Source: Seriola aureovittata (taxonomy: Eukaryota > Chordata > Actinopteri > Carangiformes > Carangidae). From it: a stretch of 64,000 nucleotides of DNA. The position numbers and the translations under genes were made by a program. Shown here in pieces: positions 1 through 13,036 of the stretch (within the stretch, counting starts at the first letter, position 1; every line of letters begins with the position of its first letter). The stretch lies in assembly GCF_021018895.1 (NCBI RefSeq), contig NC_079376.1, positions 25,571,001 to 25,635,000 of the forward strand, in the 5' to 3' direction. The notes beneath the pieces are model-generated. The model made no database searches. It had not been told where the DNA came from and worked only from the letters and a program-made list of their open reading frames with translations.

Positions 1-1350
1 GATTGGTGATTCACTGGGGGTCTGAGCCCTGAGTGCTTCACATGGAGGATACAGTGGCCTGATGGGAGATCAAGCTGTGGTCTTTGTCCTTCAGAGAACA
101 GACAGATAGACAAAGCAGCACATGTAGGGAAACAGATGGAGAGACCATCAGATATGACTGTGGATATTTGAGATTATATCGAACCAACAATCTCACACAT
201 ATAAATAGATACACATTTTTATTTTGAGAAAATCTTTCATCATACAAAGTGATGACTTCATATTCATAAGTTTCGGCAGCAACAGCAAACAGATCTTCAG
301 CAAAGACAAACATCACGTCCTTCTGCACGAGACGTACCCAAAAAGCCTTAAATGATACTATGGCAATGGATCGAGCTGAACATGTGAGAGAGAACATAAT
401 GTAATGTATCCAATGATCCAATGGTTTCCCCTTTGTCAATCACATACTGTTACAACTCAGAACCCATAAACTGGCTGTTTTTAGTAGCAAGTAGCTAAAA
501 CCTGCTCAGAAGAATCATCAGATGTCGTCAGATTACGTCATGTGTTACCTGGCAGGTAATACCTCCATACCTCTGATACCAAAAGCTTTTCATGAAAGTT
601 CTATAAATTGTGAAATTTAAGTATCATAAACAGACACTGGAATAAAATCAAAAACTCAACAACAAAGAAGAAAGAGTTCCCTAAACAAACTAGAATCATC
701 TCCTCCTGGTTGTTTCCTCTGTGCGACAGCCAGGGCCAGAGGCGTAATAGACATCAGTGATTGGTCATACACAGCTCATTCATGTCTAGCTTCTGATTGG
801 TCGACTGAAGGTGCTGTTGCTCTCCGCCAATCAGTCCAGAGAGCCACAGCCACATGAGCGAAGTGCTTGCGACTCTATTGGTGTGGGCAGAGAGTCAGAG
901 ATTGGTTGCTAGGAGTTTTGTTGTGCGTCACTAGTTTGACTAGATAACGTTTCTGTTAAATGTTGTTTCTATTATCCATGACAGTTTGACAAAGTTAACC
1001 ACGTTATTATTATTGTAACCATGACAACAAAGATCGTCTAATGTTGAGGAAGTACTTATTTTAACCCAAATCACAATCTGTTCCGAAAACTAACCAAGCC
1101 ATGAGCTTTATTATATTGATCATGGCGAGGTAGGTACATGCTCTGAGTGCAGTCCATGCGTTTATTATTGTAACCACGACAACCAAGGTCCAGTACGCCT
1201 GTTGCCGCAGGGGCACTGTTTCAGGAGACGTATGAGAGGGTTGATGGTCGTTCCGTGTGAGTTCATGGTGAGTTCTGAAAGTAGTAAAACTTGATTCTGC
1301 TGGCGAACGCCTATAACCTCACAGGGAAGTAAGACATGAGCATGTTACAG
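1..1350. other. Unique AT-moderate sequence, no gene seen
   Basis: Nothing recognised apart from a 133-codon minus-strand frame (38-439) with no family signature and a small scrap near 684-750 that resembles the ends of the DR1-family repeat. Confidence 0.4.
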
Positions 1351-1359
1351 ATTATTCAT

Positions 1360-1830
1360 ATGAGAAAGAGAAGAAATGATGTTGTGGCAGACGTGTGACT
1401 GAGACAGTAGATCTGAGCTGAGGCAGAGCACCATCCTGACTCCATCCACAATCCCTGGCCCTGCTCACTAAAGAAGCCTGGTGGGCCGGGCTCCTAATGG
1501 GATCCAGATTCGGGCAAGTGTCACCGTGGAATTCAGGGGAGGGGGTAAACCGAGAAAGAGGGAGGCTGGCTTCAACTTCTGCCAAGTCCAGCAGCCGAGC
1601 AGTGTCAATTCAGCAGAACTCTGCAGACACCGGATCCCCGTCCAAACCCACTCCCGGTTCTGCAGTGCAGGGTGGTCCTGTTCTCCACTGCAAGGCTCCA
1701 CAATCACCCCAAGCCTCGGATCAATCATTTTTGTGGGCCCCACCCACAACGTGATTGGTATTCAGTTGAAGAATGCACCCCGACCCTTTAACTTGAATCA
1801 GAGGAGAAACTGAAGGAGAGAGAAGGCCGA
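1360..1830. promoter_or_regulatory. Candidate conserved non-coding block
   Basis: GC-balanced, non-repetitive sequence in contrast to its AT-rich surroundings. Four overlapping short frames exist on both strands, but none has a protein-like composition, so I treat this as non-coding. A CCACCCACAACGTG stretch near 1741 resembles GC-box/E-box sequence. Confidence 0.25.
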
Positions 1831-2904
1831 GACAGTGACGGTATCGATAATCATTATTCTGGAGGCAAAGGACATAAAAGGACAGAACTTCTGCATCAAC
1901 ATTCATTCACCAGTCAAGCAGGGAGACAGATATTTCCTCCACTGCCACTGTCCTTAGTAGACCAGAATGCAATGCAGCAAAAACATGTTACTTTGTCTAC
2001 CACAAAACCCCTGCTACCACTGTGACCATTTCTCTCCCTGTGTGGGACTATGCACAAGCATTCTGGGAGATGTAGGCAGTAGTAGTCCACTGACAATGCT
2101 TCATCATGACTCCACTGAGTGCCACAGACTGATGGCAGAACAGTTTCAGAGAATCTGAGGGAGGGAAAATCAGCCTGAGCTTATTTCTCTAACATTCATG
2201 TTCCTCTTTCATCAATCACATTAATTACAGCGACACGTGCCGCACTTCTTTCAGAAATAACAGGAATTAGATGAACTTTGACACGGCATCAGATTCATTT
2301 TTGAAACACTGCCTGCTGTTGTTAAACTGACTATATCATAGGGAACTGATCTGATGTCATTCAGTTTTTTGGGTTTTTTTTTTTTGGGGCAAATTCATGC
2401 CAGTAGCACAACGTGTAATTGTGCCGCACCTGTCAGGTGGTAAAAGACAAGAATAGGGGCATTCAGGGAAACATGGCACCAGTCTATGCCTGAGGTTTTT
2501 AGGAAGGACTGAACATGAGTGTGTGTCACACCACAGGAAGGAAACCAGGAACACTTCCTACTCTGCTCCTCGGCTACTTAATTTGAAATGCTTCCAGTCA
2601 TTCTGTCACCAACCAGTCAGCCACAGAACAGGAAGAAATACAGGATGCTCACATCTCTACTGTCTCACAGTGTTTGAGACATCAACTTTAAAAAAAAAAC
2701 CTGTTAAATACAACCTGAAAGGACTGAGGATTTAAATACTAAAATGCTGGTAATGCAAGTGCATTTATTACACACTGTATCTAATCAGAGAGGAAAAGAC
2801 AAGCTTATCATATTGTATCAAAAAATCAGATCGGTCATCGAAGTGGGTCACAGCTTCTGAATATGTAGGCCAGTAATTTAAAGCACAACAGAAAACAATT
2901 TAAA

Positions 2905-3380
2905 GTTAAAGGTCCATATAGTATAAAGGTAGATGTGTGTTGTTTGATTATAAAGCAGGTGTAGGTTCTATATTAATACTGTGGAAGTATCAGAGTCTCT
3001 GTCCACAGAGTAATGCACACAGCCTGTATTCAGAAACTGAGCCTTAAAGGAGCCATTTTTAAGTTTTGCTATTGCTGTATAGCTAACGTTAGCATAAGCA
3101 ACTGTTATTTACTAGTCTGGAAGAAACGTTCGGCATCAAACTTTATTCCTTCACTCACCAGCAGCTGTCTCCAGAGGTGCAAAGCAACACCAGTATTAAC
3201 TTGTTTTGCTTCTATTTTTCTATCACTTCTTTTCTTCTACTGAACTGAGCATGCTAACCCACCACCCAACCTTACAGGATTTGGTTTCTCTGAGTGTTTA
3301 CCTGAAATCTGCTATTTTTATTAGATCACTCAGAAAACTGTCAGCCAACCAGAAGAGAGGCTCAGACTTCACATTGACAT
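2905..3380 (+). mobile_element. Recurrent MITE, copy A
   Basis: Begins ttaaaggtccatatagta and continues through 'attataaagcaggt', 'tattcagaaactgag' and 'atcactcagaaaactgtcagcc'. Related copies lie at 11345-11712 (reverse) and 52748-53640. It is non-coding. The superfamily is not clear because the far end is poorly defined. Confidence 0.6.
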
Positions 3381-4639
3381 GACCGGGCCAATAAGCCTTC
3401 TTATGAAGACTGGTAAGCCTGTAAGATAGCCAAAGATTTAACTGTAATTCCACTCACCTCTGTGAGCCTGCCACCTTAAGCTGATGGACAAATAAAACAC
3501 TAGGAAAGTGTAAAATATGGGAAAGCACAATTCATTAAAATTGTCCTTGGCTATTTCATATTTCTTTCTAAGAACGAAAGACCATATGATTATATTGACA
3601 ACCCCACAGAGAATTCTGTTGTTCCCTCATTTCTACAGTGTTTTTTAGCCTCTTTCAGCACAGTGTTTTGGTTTTATGGCCAGATAAAAGAGAAGAACTG
3701 TGATGAAGCCAATCAACACCACCCTCCCCTCACCAAACAGCAGGCAAAGTTAGTTGACCTCTTGGCGAAAAAGCCAAAAATATTTTTTATTCCTCCACGC
3801 CGGTGACAGTCAGAGAAACTAGAGACAGTCAGCCATATTGTTTTCAGAATGCCCGCAATGACAAAATTTCACACAAATGGTTCATATTTCATATGACTGG
3901 ATAAACAGGGATGTAACCTGTGGAGGAAGCAGACAACCACGCAGTAATTCTGTTTTTTTTTTTATTTATGGGGGAGACTAAAATAAAGAAAATACATTAA
4001 ATGCAGCTTTATTTACAAAATGTTCTCAAACTAATTCTAAGTTTTAAGCGCTCTCAGTTTAAGCACAAATAATGATCAGTGGAACCAGCTGATCACCTAA
4101 TCACCTTATACAGTTGTGTATACATCCAGCAACATTGACAGTCATGTAGAGTCGTGTGTACTGAAGAATATGAAACACAACATCAGTGTTCATCAGCTCT
4201 TCATCAGGCTCGATATTATTTGAGTCTCAGGCCGATTCCACTTCCTTCACCAGCTGCTCTCTGACTGTGTCTGTCTGCTGTCTGCTGCTGGGCAGGTAGT
4301 GGTCAGTGGCTTCTCACAGCTGTTTGTCTGAACAGCTGCTGCAGCTGGATATGAGGCTGATGAGAGCCGTGAGAGTGAAGTTCAGGGCCGTAAAACCAAA
4401 ACTCACTCATCTCATCTGCTCTTACAGTTTTTGTGTGATTGCTTTAGCACTTATTTCAGAATATGGCTCATTGAGTCAAAACTCCACACACAAGCCAAAT
4501 AAGACAGAACACTTGGAGCTGAAGATCTCACTTCTATGTCATAATGAAACACTGAAATCAAAACCTGACAACACACTGATGAACTGAACATAAAACACTG
4601 CTGTCTTCAGAACTGGGACAGATCGGCAGACACCACCCC

Positions 4640-5145
4640 CAGAATAGGGGCACTATTGCAGGTCACATTCTGCTTTGTCGGAACGTATCCATTGACAACA
4701 CAACACATTCTGCTGCCATCACTCCATCACTCTACAGCTCAGTGATACTTCCACATATTCACAGAGAAGGTCTTTGACTCTAACGCTGTTCCTCTCATAT
4801 GGAACCTGTACAGCTGCTTCATCGTAAGGTGGTGTTGACTCAAGATGTGGCAGAGTGTCGATGTACTTAAAGGTTCAGTTTAGAAAGTTGAAGACCTGTT
4901 CTCCAGTCTGGATGTCTGCATCATGGATGTGACTCTGTAGCAACTGAGGTTTGGGCTGGACTCTCTGCTCAGCCTCCCTCAGTGTCAGGCCATGATTTAT
5001 GACATAGTCCAGCAAAGTGGCCCTACTGTCATCTGAAGATCGCCAGGTCTTCTTTGTTCTGGCCCTCATCCTCCACCTCCTCTGTCTTCCTCTTCCTCTC
5101 ACTGTCACTGCTTCCATGTTTGCAAAGTTCTCGCAGGTCACCTGA
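4640..5145 (-). pseudogene. Broken Tc1/IS630-type (DDE) transposase fragment
   Basis: The reading frame at 4875-5141 has an RGRGR-type basic start and then a helix-turn-helix-like stretch (…ATLLDYVINHGLTLREAE…RVQP). This matches the N-terminal DNA-binding part of a transposase family very common in fish genomes. After VQP the expected continuation (NLS…TSMM…RLENR) is found in another frame, so a frameshift is present. Further left on the same strand, around 4750-4836, a piece reading MKQLYRVPYERNSVRVKDL matches the segment before the first catalytic Asp. The catalytic domain was not recognised. This is a dead fragment with no host gene context. Confidence 0.6.
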
Positions 5146-5842
5146 GCTCTACCTGAAGCACTGAGGCTCAGACTGAGTGGTGTTCAATTTCTGCATAAAT
5201 GTTTGTAAGTGTGTGTGTGTGTGCGTGGTGCAAATTTCATGTGTGTGTTGCAGTTTGAAAAAGACAAGTTTGCCCAATGACTGAAAGATTTAAGTCTTGG
5301 ACAAAGTGTCTAATGTCAGAAAAAGTATTCAGTGCTTTTGCAAGGGTGAGTCGTAGAACTGAAAACAAATTGTAAAGTAGAAAATGTGTTTGTACTTTTA
5401 GTTCCTTTGTTTAAGACGTGGTTTCAAAAGGTTTTGATGCTTTTGTCCAAGCATTCACTTTTAGTGTGTAAGCAATTGCAAAAAACTGTAGTACAACAAA
5501 TATTGATTAGGGCATCTTTCAATCAGTAACTGTTGATAGAGTTTATATGTGTGTATTCATTTTTCTTATTATTACAGCACCATTAAAATATCTAATATCT
5601 GTAAAGATTTAACAGGTGCTGTAATAATAAGAGTAGAAGTATTACATGTCGTGTCCTCCAGTCATTCTACAATGCAACATCATCCATCCATAACCTAACA
5701 GTGTAAGCTCTCCAATGTTTATACAGGGATTAAAGCGTTTAATATGCTAAAAGTTAAGAAGACTAATTATGATGAAGTGTGTTAATATCTCCACAAATCA
5801 CTCGGACTGGGGAAAACCTGGGAAACTTAATGGAAGGCAGAG

Positions 5843-5843
<1 letters not shown>

Positions 5844-5876
<33 letters not shown>

Positions 5877-5983
5877 ACTGAAGAATGAAGTGCAGCATGT
5901 TTTATTCTTCATACTGGGGACTTTAATCATACAGAGTTGTCATTGTCCTGCACTATTTCCCAGCTAAAACGCACAAATGATCT

Positions 5984-6027
<44 letters not shown>
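5844..6027 (+). repeat. Two (GT)n microsatellites
   Basis: Pure GT runs at 5844-5874 and 5990-6027, separated by unique sequence. Confidence 0.9.
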
Positions 6028-6028
<1 letters not shown>

Positions 6029-6440
6029 CAAAGCAGCAATCCCCAGCCTTTCCCCTCCTCCCCTCCTCACTCCAGAGCCTCTTAATAAAGCATCAGTTAA
6101 AAAGTGAATGGATCAATTAGGCAATTTATCCAGCTAATCTTTGGCAGGGCCCACCTTTTTGATGCCGCCAACAAAGTGACTGAAAACATTGTTAATGCAT
6201 CCAAAAAATAAAAGGGGGTTGCTTCTGCTTCTCGCTCCCAAATGATTTGGAATAATTTGCTTCTCATTCAGGAGATGGAAGGCAGCCGGGGCTCTCCGTC
6301 ACTGGCAGTCGGCATGAAAGCACTTCGCCACCAACTTTCCCCCAATATCTCCTCACTGGAATCAGCTAAATGGCTATTAGGCCAGCGCCTCCTGCCAACA
6401 CGCTCTCCATAATCACAAGGAAGAAGAGGTGCTAGTTTGA
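6025..6440. promoter_or_regulatory. Candidate enhancer (conserved-element-like)
   Basis: A repeat-free block with CAATTAG (6114-6120), a GCTAATC bicoid/Otx-like word (about 6133) and AACAAAG, a SOX-like word (6170-6176). Its composition resembles vertebrate developmental enhancers. It lies between two GT arrays and AT-rich DNA. Confidence 0.4.
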
Positions 6441-6449
6441 GGGGGCCTT

Positions 6450-8109
6450 GTGTGACAGCTGTGTGAATTTGGTTTGGCGAGTGTGTTATGTGTGTGTGTG
6501 TGTGTGAGCCATTAGGATGTAATATGAGGGGTCTTTGGGGAGGAGGGCCGTACGTGCTTCAGAACGTGGAGAGGTAAATGTGAGATATTTTTAAGGTTCA
6601 GGTCTGTCTGTGCATTTGACTGCAGATTAAACACATTACAGCGCTGATGTCGTCCTTAAATATTAGCACTACATGAAGAGTCAGGGGGAGGTTGATACGC
6701 ATATGGCAACAGTATACAGTGTCTGTATATTATCGTATACTAAAACTAACAAAATATCAAAAACGTGATTTGGAAATAACATTTTCAAAAAACAGTTTTC
6801 ATTAACTAACTGAAACTGTGTTGTGTGTTTACATTTCAATAAGCCTAGTATTCTGGGTGCATATGAAATCTATCTTCCAATTTTCTACCTATGGCTGATT
6901 GGCTCTCAGTAAACGACAAGTGCATGTTCCCTTTAAGTGTCCAAAACATTCACTCAATGTCAAGTACAACATGTGAAGTATTTTATTGTTAATTAACTGC
7001 AGTGATGTTCCACAGAGCTGCAACTCCATTGACGGGGCAGCCCAGTTGTTCATTTTGAGTTGGTCCATCTAAATTAATCAAACTGCTGGTTTGTTGGGTT
7101 TTTGAGTTTTTGGCCGGACTGCAACAGCCCTATAATCTTGAATGTCGCTGACTGTCTGACTGACTGAGTGGGAACTGCAGGCAAGAGGAGGAGCACTTCC
7201 AATACACTGAGCCTCACCTCCATTATGGCAAATAAACTACTTTCATTACATGTATCATTATTACTAAAGGAGGCAAAGGAATAAATAAACATAAGACACA
7301 CCGAGCAGAGAGAGCAGGAGAGAGGGAGGGAGAGAGAGAAGTCATCAGTAACGAGGCTTCGTACTAACGACTATGACCAACTCTACATATCAAACAGAGG
7401 GAGTTAGACATAAAGACCTGCCTCTAATAAAAGTCGGTGACGTTCTGGAGCTGAAGTAAATAAAGACTAAACTATTGTGGATCCAGACGGAGGCTGTGCT
7501 CTGTGTGACAGACTCAATAAGAAAGGCCCTAGAAATGACTGAAATAAAGTCAAAAGCCTGAAAAAATCACTTAAAACACTGAAAAAAATAAAAACTAAAC
7601 TAAATCTGATTTTCAAAAAGTCAAAATGAAATGAAAATAAAAACTATTAAAAACGTATTATATAGAAAGCTGTCAGATGACACGTCCACAGGCTGCAGGC
7701 AAACATGAAACCATAACTTTTGGGTTGTGTTACAGAAGTAAGAAAATCTTTTTACAACATAATGGAAGTCACCAGTGCTTCATGCAGATTGCTGCATTTG
7801 TAAAGGCAGGAAAGGAATAAAGAAAAAGTGTTAATATTTATCTGTTTTAAGTTTCCTTTAACAAAACTGAATGTTGTTCGCCAACACACACTTTCATGCT
7901 ACTGTCAGTACAGAAAAATCACATATTAATCACACATGGAAGATCAACTTAATTCAGAAATACTGAAGTCATGTGTAGTTTGTCATGATACTGACACATG
8001 GTTTGAGTTATTCACTGATACATGTGCATGTGGTTAATGGTAAGCTTTTCACATGAAATTATTTCACCTCATTTATGGATATTTAACATGAGAAAACATG
8101 AATGGTCTG
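6450..8109. other. AT-rich sequence, no gene seen
   Basis: A short GT run (6489-6507), a purine-rich (GA) stretch (7303-7340) and two A-rich blocks with 'actaaaac' words (6735-6800 and 7545-7660) that may be repeat debris. Confidence 0.4.
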
Positions 8110-8323
8110 CACTTTCATAGCACTTTTCTAGTCCTAGAGGACACTCAAAGTGCTTTATAATACTTACCACATTCACCCACACATTCATACATCACAACCA
8201 TACACACTCATGCACTGATGCACTGAACAGCCATCAGAGGCAATTTGGGGTTCAGTATTTTCCATATGCAGACTGGAGTGGCCGGGGATCGAACCACTGA
8301 CCCTCTGATTAATGGACGGCCCC
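8110..8323 (-). mobile_element. tRNA-derived SINE (partial)
   Basis: The minus strand carries a pol III B-box-like GGTTCGATCCCC (8284-8295 on the plus strand). It is followed by the fish SINE body with 'ctgaaccccaaattgc' and the tail 'agcactttgagtg…ctagaaaagtgct'. The A-box end is truncated or diverged. Confidence 0.65.
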
Positions 8324-9289
8324 CTCCACCTCCCACATGTACTCCTTTAACTTCTCGACTGGCCTCTCTCCGTCACGCTGGTGACCTTTAACCCATGATA
8401 GTCTACACCAAGCTCATCATCCAATCGCTCATCAGCCAAAGTGGAGGTGTGTTAAGTTTCATGGAGTAAGAAACTTTTATATGAATTTACAGTATGTTTA
8501 TGCAGACATGAATATACTAAATCCATTATATTACATCCTGATGTTTAGGTTTCTTCAATGTGGAAAAGCTACAGAGGTCTTTAGTCATTATCAAAAGCTG
8601 TTTATAACTAAGGGGCTAGAACAGTCATATTACATGTTGGCATTGAAAATACTGAAAATAAGAGTTGACATGACATAATTTGGTTTTGGTGTTAAAATAC
8701 TTTCTTATTATCTCAGAATAAAAAAATACTGACAGGATAAAAAAAAACAAAAAAACAACTTTCATTGAAGAAAGACAAAGAAAAAAAGTATACATATGAT
8801 ATTTATCAAAATTGCAAGATTTTAGGGTTTTTTTTAATGGCTGTTTTATCTTTCAGTAGAATGTTTTTCAGTGCCATTTCTTTTCCAGTTCAGGTTCTGT
8901 TTTTTTTTATGTCAAATTTTATTTTCAAGGAGACGAGACTGAGAAGCCTGACGGCAGACATGACAACATTTATGCTCTGTGGGGTTTTTTTTTTTAAGAA
9001 AGTTTGCTTTAAAACAGCTGTGAAATAACTTTTCAACTCTTAAAAGAGCTTCTTCAGTAGTTGTGATATCTTAAAATAAGATCAACAACACATGTGTACA
9101 GCACATACAACACATAAGACAACCTTGATGGGAAAAATGATTTTAACGCACAGGTAAAAACTGGAAAAAAAGGTCTTGAGTAGTTAGAAATCTAGCCAAT
9201 GTAAAATCTGCATGCAATCTATGTGAAGTGAAAAGTAAATCTGTGTTTACATACAGGATCTGTGCATTAGTATCAGGTATGAACCAACC

Positions 9290-9615
9290 TGAAGCGGGTG
9301 ATGGACGGTGGACTGGGTGAAGACAGCTCTGCGTTTAATTCGTTTTAATTCCAGTTACAAGGAGGCAGAATATTCCTGTTAATAATGATTTTTTTTAAGA
9401 GCGATGGATTGCTTTGTGTGTAATTGGCTGGTTGGCTGGTGAGGAGGGTTTTTGGGGCCTACCGGCTGAAACAGGCTTCTTCTCTTCCCCTCACGCTGCC
9501 AGAAGACACTTAACAAGCTGGCAGTAAAAGTGGAAGGGGCCTGTTGAGCATGTGGGCCAACATAAAAAGCTCTGGATTCAAAGTTAATTTTTCCAGACAT
9601 GATTATTAAAACCTT
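9290..9615. promoter_or_regulatory. Candidate enhancer with paired TTTAATT words
   Basis: Two TTTAATT words ten bases apart (9334-9340 and 9344-9350), followed by 'gttaataatgatt', in a unique block that ends at a GT array. Confidence 0.35.
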
Positions 9616-9621
9616 GTGCCA

Positions 9622-9829
9622 GTGTGTGTGTGTGTGTGTGTGTGTGTCTGTGTGCCTTTGTGTCCATGAGTGTGCCCATATGTGGCCCTGGACGGGCCCC
9701 TGTGAGGGCTCCCGTGTGAATGCATATGCAGAGTACAGTGTGTGTATTAGCATCAGTCCTTATGGCTGTGTGTCCTAGCATGTGAGTGCCCATATGTGCC
9801 CATGGCTGTGTGTGTGTGTGTGTGTGCGT

Positions 9830-9896
<67 letters not shown>
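9622..9896 (+). repeat. (GT)n microsatellites
   Basis: A run at 9622-9647 and a longer, slightly interrupted run at 9807-9896. The Val/Cys- or His/Thr-rich frames here are artefacts of the repeat. Confidence 0.9.
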
Positions 9897-9902
<6 letters not shown>

Positions 9903-10683
9903 TGTTCTTCAATGTGGTTAATTATGGTCGCTTGTTAGCTCCAGTCATTTTGTCACTTCCTTGCCATTTCAAAGCAGATATAGAGGTGGAGTGAGGGTAC
10001 ATGGGTGTGTGGGGTGTGTGTATGTGTGTGTGTGTATGTGTGCGCGGATGGGGTAACAGACAGAGCCAGATCAGTGCCTTCTAGAGAACATGTTCCTCTT
10101 TACTCACACTGAGGCTTGGCTATCTGCGGGGCTCTGCTCCCTCTGCAGCAGCACTGACGGCCTACAGCACTCACAAATATGTTGCCTGCTTTCACTCCAC
10201 TGCAAACACACACACAGCCACCAGGTGGATACTGTGTGTGTGTGTGTGTGTGTCCTCTTGTTATACACAATAAACCCTGTTAAGTACAAACTAAAGCAAA
10301 GCTGGGAATACATTGCTCAGTCGGAATATATTATGATTAAGTAAACGTGTTAATTGTACCCACGATCAGTAATGTAAAGACGACGTCATGGGGAACGCTG
10401 GTGGCCTAAGGTTAAAGGTTAAAGCTGCCACCATGAACTGTAGTGACCCTGGTTGGTGTCCAGCTGGGGACCTTCATCTGTGTCTGTCTACTGTCCAACT
10501 GTGCAATAAAGGTATAAAAAACATGTTATTCTGAAGGAAAAACCAAATGTTCATTAGAGACCAAGAAGGAAAGGTAGAAGAAGAATGAAGGAAGACAATA
10601 CACAGTTAGAGAGTCACACAGCCCTGAAGAACTTATTATTATTATTGTATTTTCATCAGAATTTTTATGCTCCCTCTGGTCAA

Positions 10684-11197
10684 TAGCTGTGTCCCAAATC
10701 AGAGGACGCAGGCTGTGAAGGCGTGGACCTTCGCAGCCATCGTAGACCATGAAGGCTGAACTGAAATGAGACGATCTGGTCTACGGATGATCTTTGCTTC
10801 GTGTCACCAGCTGTGCCTGCCCTCACCTTTGCGTCAGAAAGCGTGGCTCCCGTCGCCTTGAAGCGACCTTGAAAACAAGTAACTTTTTTTCACAAAATTT
10901 GAGGTTTTAAGTCCTGTGGTTTTAGCAGTTGTATCGTTAGCTGTTGAACTGAGATGGAACATGATACTTACATTTAAAAGTGTAATCTTCAGGCTCTCTG
11001 CCAGTGTTTGCTTTTATTACTGGCACGCAAAGAATCTTGGGATAGGCTCAGCCAAGAAAGATCCTTCATGGCCCAGGAAAAGAAGGACACATTAGAAGGA
11101 GCCTCTCAAATGGCTCAGTCTCGTCACGTAGCAGTGACACAATCAGTCTTCAAATACAGCTTGTGGAGAATAACATCCCTTCATTGGGACACAGCTA
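10684..11197. mobile_element. 514-bp MITE with perfect 14-bp inverted ends
   Basis: TAGCTGTGTCCCAA at 10684-10697 is repeated in inverse at 11184-11197. The interior is non-coding. The 'GCTGTGTCCCAA' end is common on fish non-autonomous DNA transposons. I could not settle the target-site duplication. Confidence 0.65.
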
Positions 11198-11344
11198 ATA
11201 TTTCCAACTGATCCACTGTCAAAAATATGAAAAAAATTTGTAGATGTATTTTTGATAAAAGACATTCTAGCAAACATATGCATTTCCTGTGGCTACTTCA
11301 TAATAAATACTTCTGCTCTTGTTGATCTAGAAGAAGATATATTT

Positions 11345-11712
11345 TTGGTTTTAAGAACCAGAATCAGACGAGAGGAGGCTCTGAGTCTCTCTTCTGATTG
11401 GCTTCTTTTCTGAGTGATCCAATAAAAATCAAATATAATAAACACTCAGAGAAACCAAATCCTGCAAGGTTGGATGGTGGGTCCAGGGCTTAGGGTGTGG
11501 CTGAGAGCGGTGACTGCTTTATTGTGACATCACAAAGTTCCAGAAGTCCTGACGGCTGGTTTTAAGGCTCAGTTTCTGAATACAGGCTGTGTGCATTTCT
11601 CTGTGGACTGAGGCTTTGATACTTTCACAGTATTAATATAAAACCTAGACCTGCTTTATTATCAAACTACACATGGACAGAGACCTTTATACTATATGGG
11701 GCCTTTAACAGT
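11345..11712 (-). mobile_element. Recurrent MITE, copy B
   Basis: Reverse-complement relative of copy A. It shares the 'cactcagagaaaccaaatcc', 'ctcagtttctgaatacagg', 'ctttattatcaaac' and 'ctttatactatatgg' blocks in the inverse order. Confidence 0.6.
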
Positions 11713-11929
11713 ATTTTTGGTGGGAATGTCGCCACAGACACACAGTTCATAACATTGCAAATAAATATTATAGTACTTTCATCAGTGGGTCATAGGCTCA
11801 ATCCCCATTGTGTTACCCCATCCAGTGATAGATAGTGACCTAACACACATTTATTTAAATGAAACTCTTGGAGACTGACACTCTGAAGCAGCCAGAGTAA
11901 TGTAAATGAAAAATGTCTCACTGCAGTCG

Positions 11930-12315
11930 TCCTTGATTCTGAGCGTTTAAAGTAATCAGCAGCCGGTGGCGTCTTCCAGAATCAGCTCTGAAATAATACT
12001 GTGATTGGCTGAAGAAAGGGGATCCTGAGATTTTAACTTTAAACACCTCTCCACGGATAAATCTGCGTTTTGACATGGACTCAATTATCGGGGGGAGCTA
12101 ATCCTGGAGACCCTTTTAACCTGGAATGTACCTCAGGGCCAGGAATAACCACGCTCCCGAGTTAGGAAATCAAAGACAGGTAATTAAAATCATAATGGTC
12201 CTGGTTAAGATGATTATCATCGGGGCTCCAGATAAGGCAACCTCCAGCAGATTTCCGCCCTTTTTAAATATTTATGGAATATGATTAGTCCGCGGGGCCA
12301 GAGCCATGTTAAAAG
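11930..12315. promoter_or_regulatory. Candidate enhancer, homeodomain-rich
   Basis: Contains CAATTA (12082-12087), GCTAATCC (12097-12104, Otx/Pitx-like), TAATTA (12181-12186), GATAAGG and two 'gattat/gattag' words in 390 bp of unique, balanced sequence. One of the strongest candidates in the window. Confidence 0.45.
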
Positions 12316-12463
12316 GTTTAAGGATGACTTGCAGATGAAGAGATGGAAAATAAGCATCTTAAAATGGTGAGGAAATGAGGGTGGAAGTGATGAGGAGAGG
12401 GAGACAGAGAGGAGCAGAGAGAGGTGGAGTGACCGGGTTGGTATGCATATGTACTGTATACTC

Positions 12464-12465
<2 letters not shown>

Positions 12466-12505
<40 letters not shown>
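12466..12505 (+). repeat. (GT)n microsatellite
   Basis: Uninterrupted GT run close to the outer left side of the piggyBac remnant. Confidence 0.9.
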
Positions 12506-12508
<3 letters not shown>

Positions 12509-12762
12509 TGAAGATGAACCTGGTGTGTGACACTAAGGCCAGGCCTTAGGTATGAAACGTCCTCTGCTTGGCTTAATAAGTGTAATCAACATATAAAATT
12601 AAAATGGTTCATTTCGAATATTTGCAACCCCCCCTGCATGTTTGTATTACATAGATACTGTTCGGGTCAATTTGACCCGGCAGTCAAAGTGGAGGCTAAA
12701 AGGGGTCAAAAGTGTCAAATACCACTTGTTTCTTTGCAACTGTGAGACATATTTCACCCCAA

Positions 12763-12763
<1 letters not shown>

Positions 12764-12844
<81 letters not shown>
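12764..12844 (+). repeat. (AC)n microsatellite
   Basis: About 40 uninterrupted AC units, one of the longest perfect arrays in the window, located inside the piggyBac remnant. Confidence 0.95.
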
Positions 12845-12847
<3 letters not shown>

Positions 12848-13036
12848 CTCCCTATTCTCTTGACCTCATCTGTAAAGTGCGAGAATGCAGATGTTGTTTT
12901 GACTTTTGACGGGAACCTTTTCTGTTCCCGTGGGCAAACTCCACCCACATTGAGTGGACACTCAGCAGGGGAGGGGCAAAACATATAAATATTCTCTGCA
13001 AGGGAGTCCTACCGACATTACACTCTGCAGCTACAT

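Noticed and set aside
38..439. 133-codon minus-strand frame at the window start
   Set aside because: No recognised domain, no homology pattern, no clear splice context; length is compatible with chance.
1352..1906. Cluster of four overlapping frames on both strands
   Set aside because: Overlap in several frames reflects low stop density in balanced DNA; none has a recognisable domain. Kept only as a possible conserved non-coding block.
9782..9994. Val/Cys- or His/Thr-rich frames across GT/AC arrays (also at 12.3-12.9, 17.4-17.8, 23.2-23.5 and 32.0-32.6 kb)
   Set aside because: They are translations of dinucleotide repeats, with no protein-like sequence outside the repeat.
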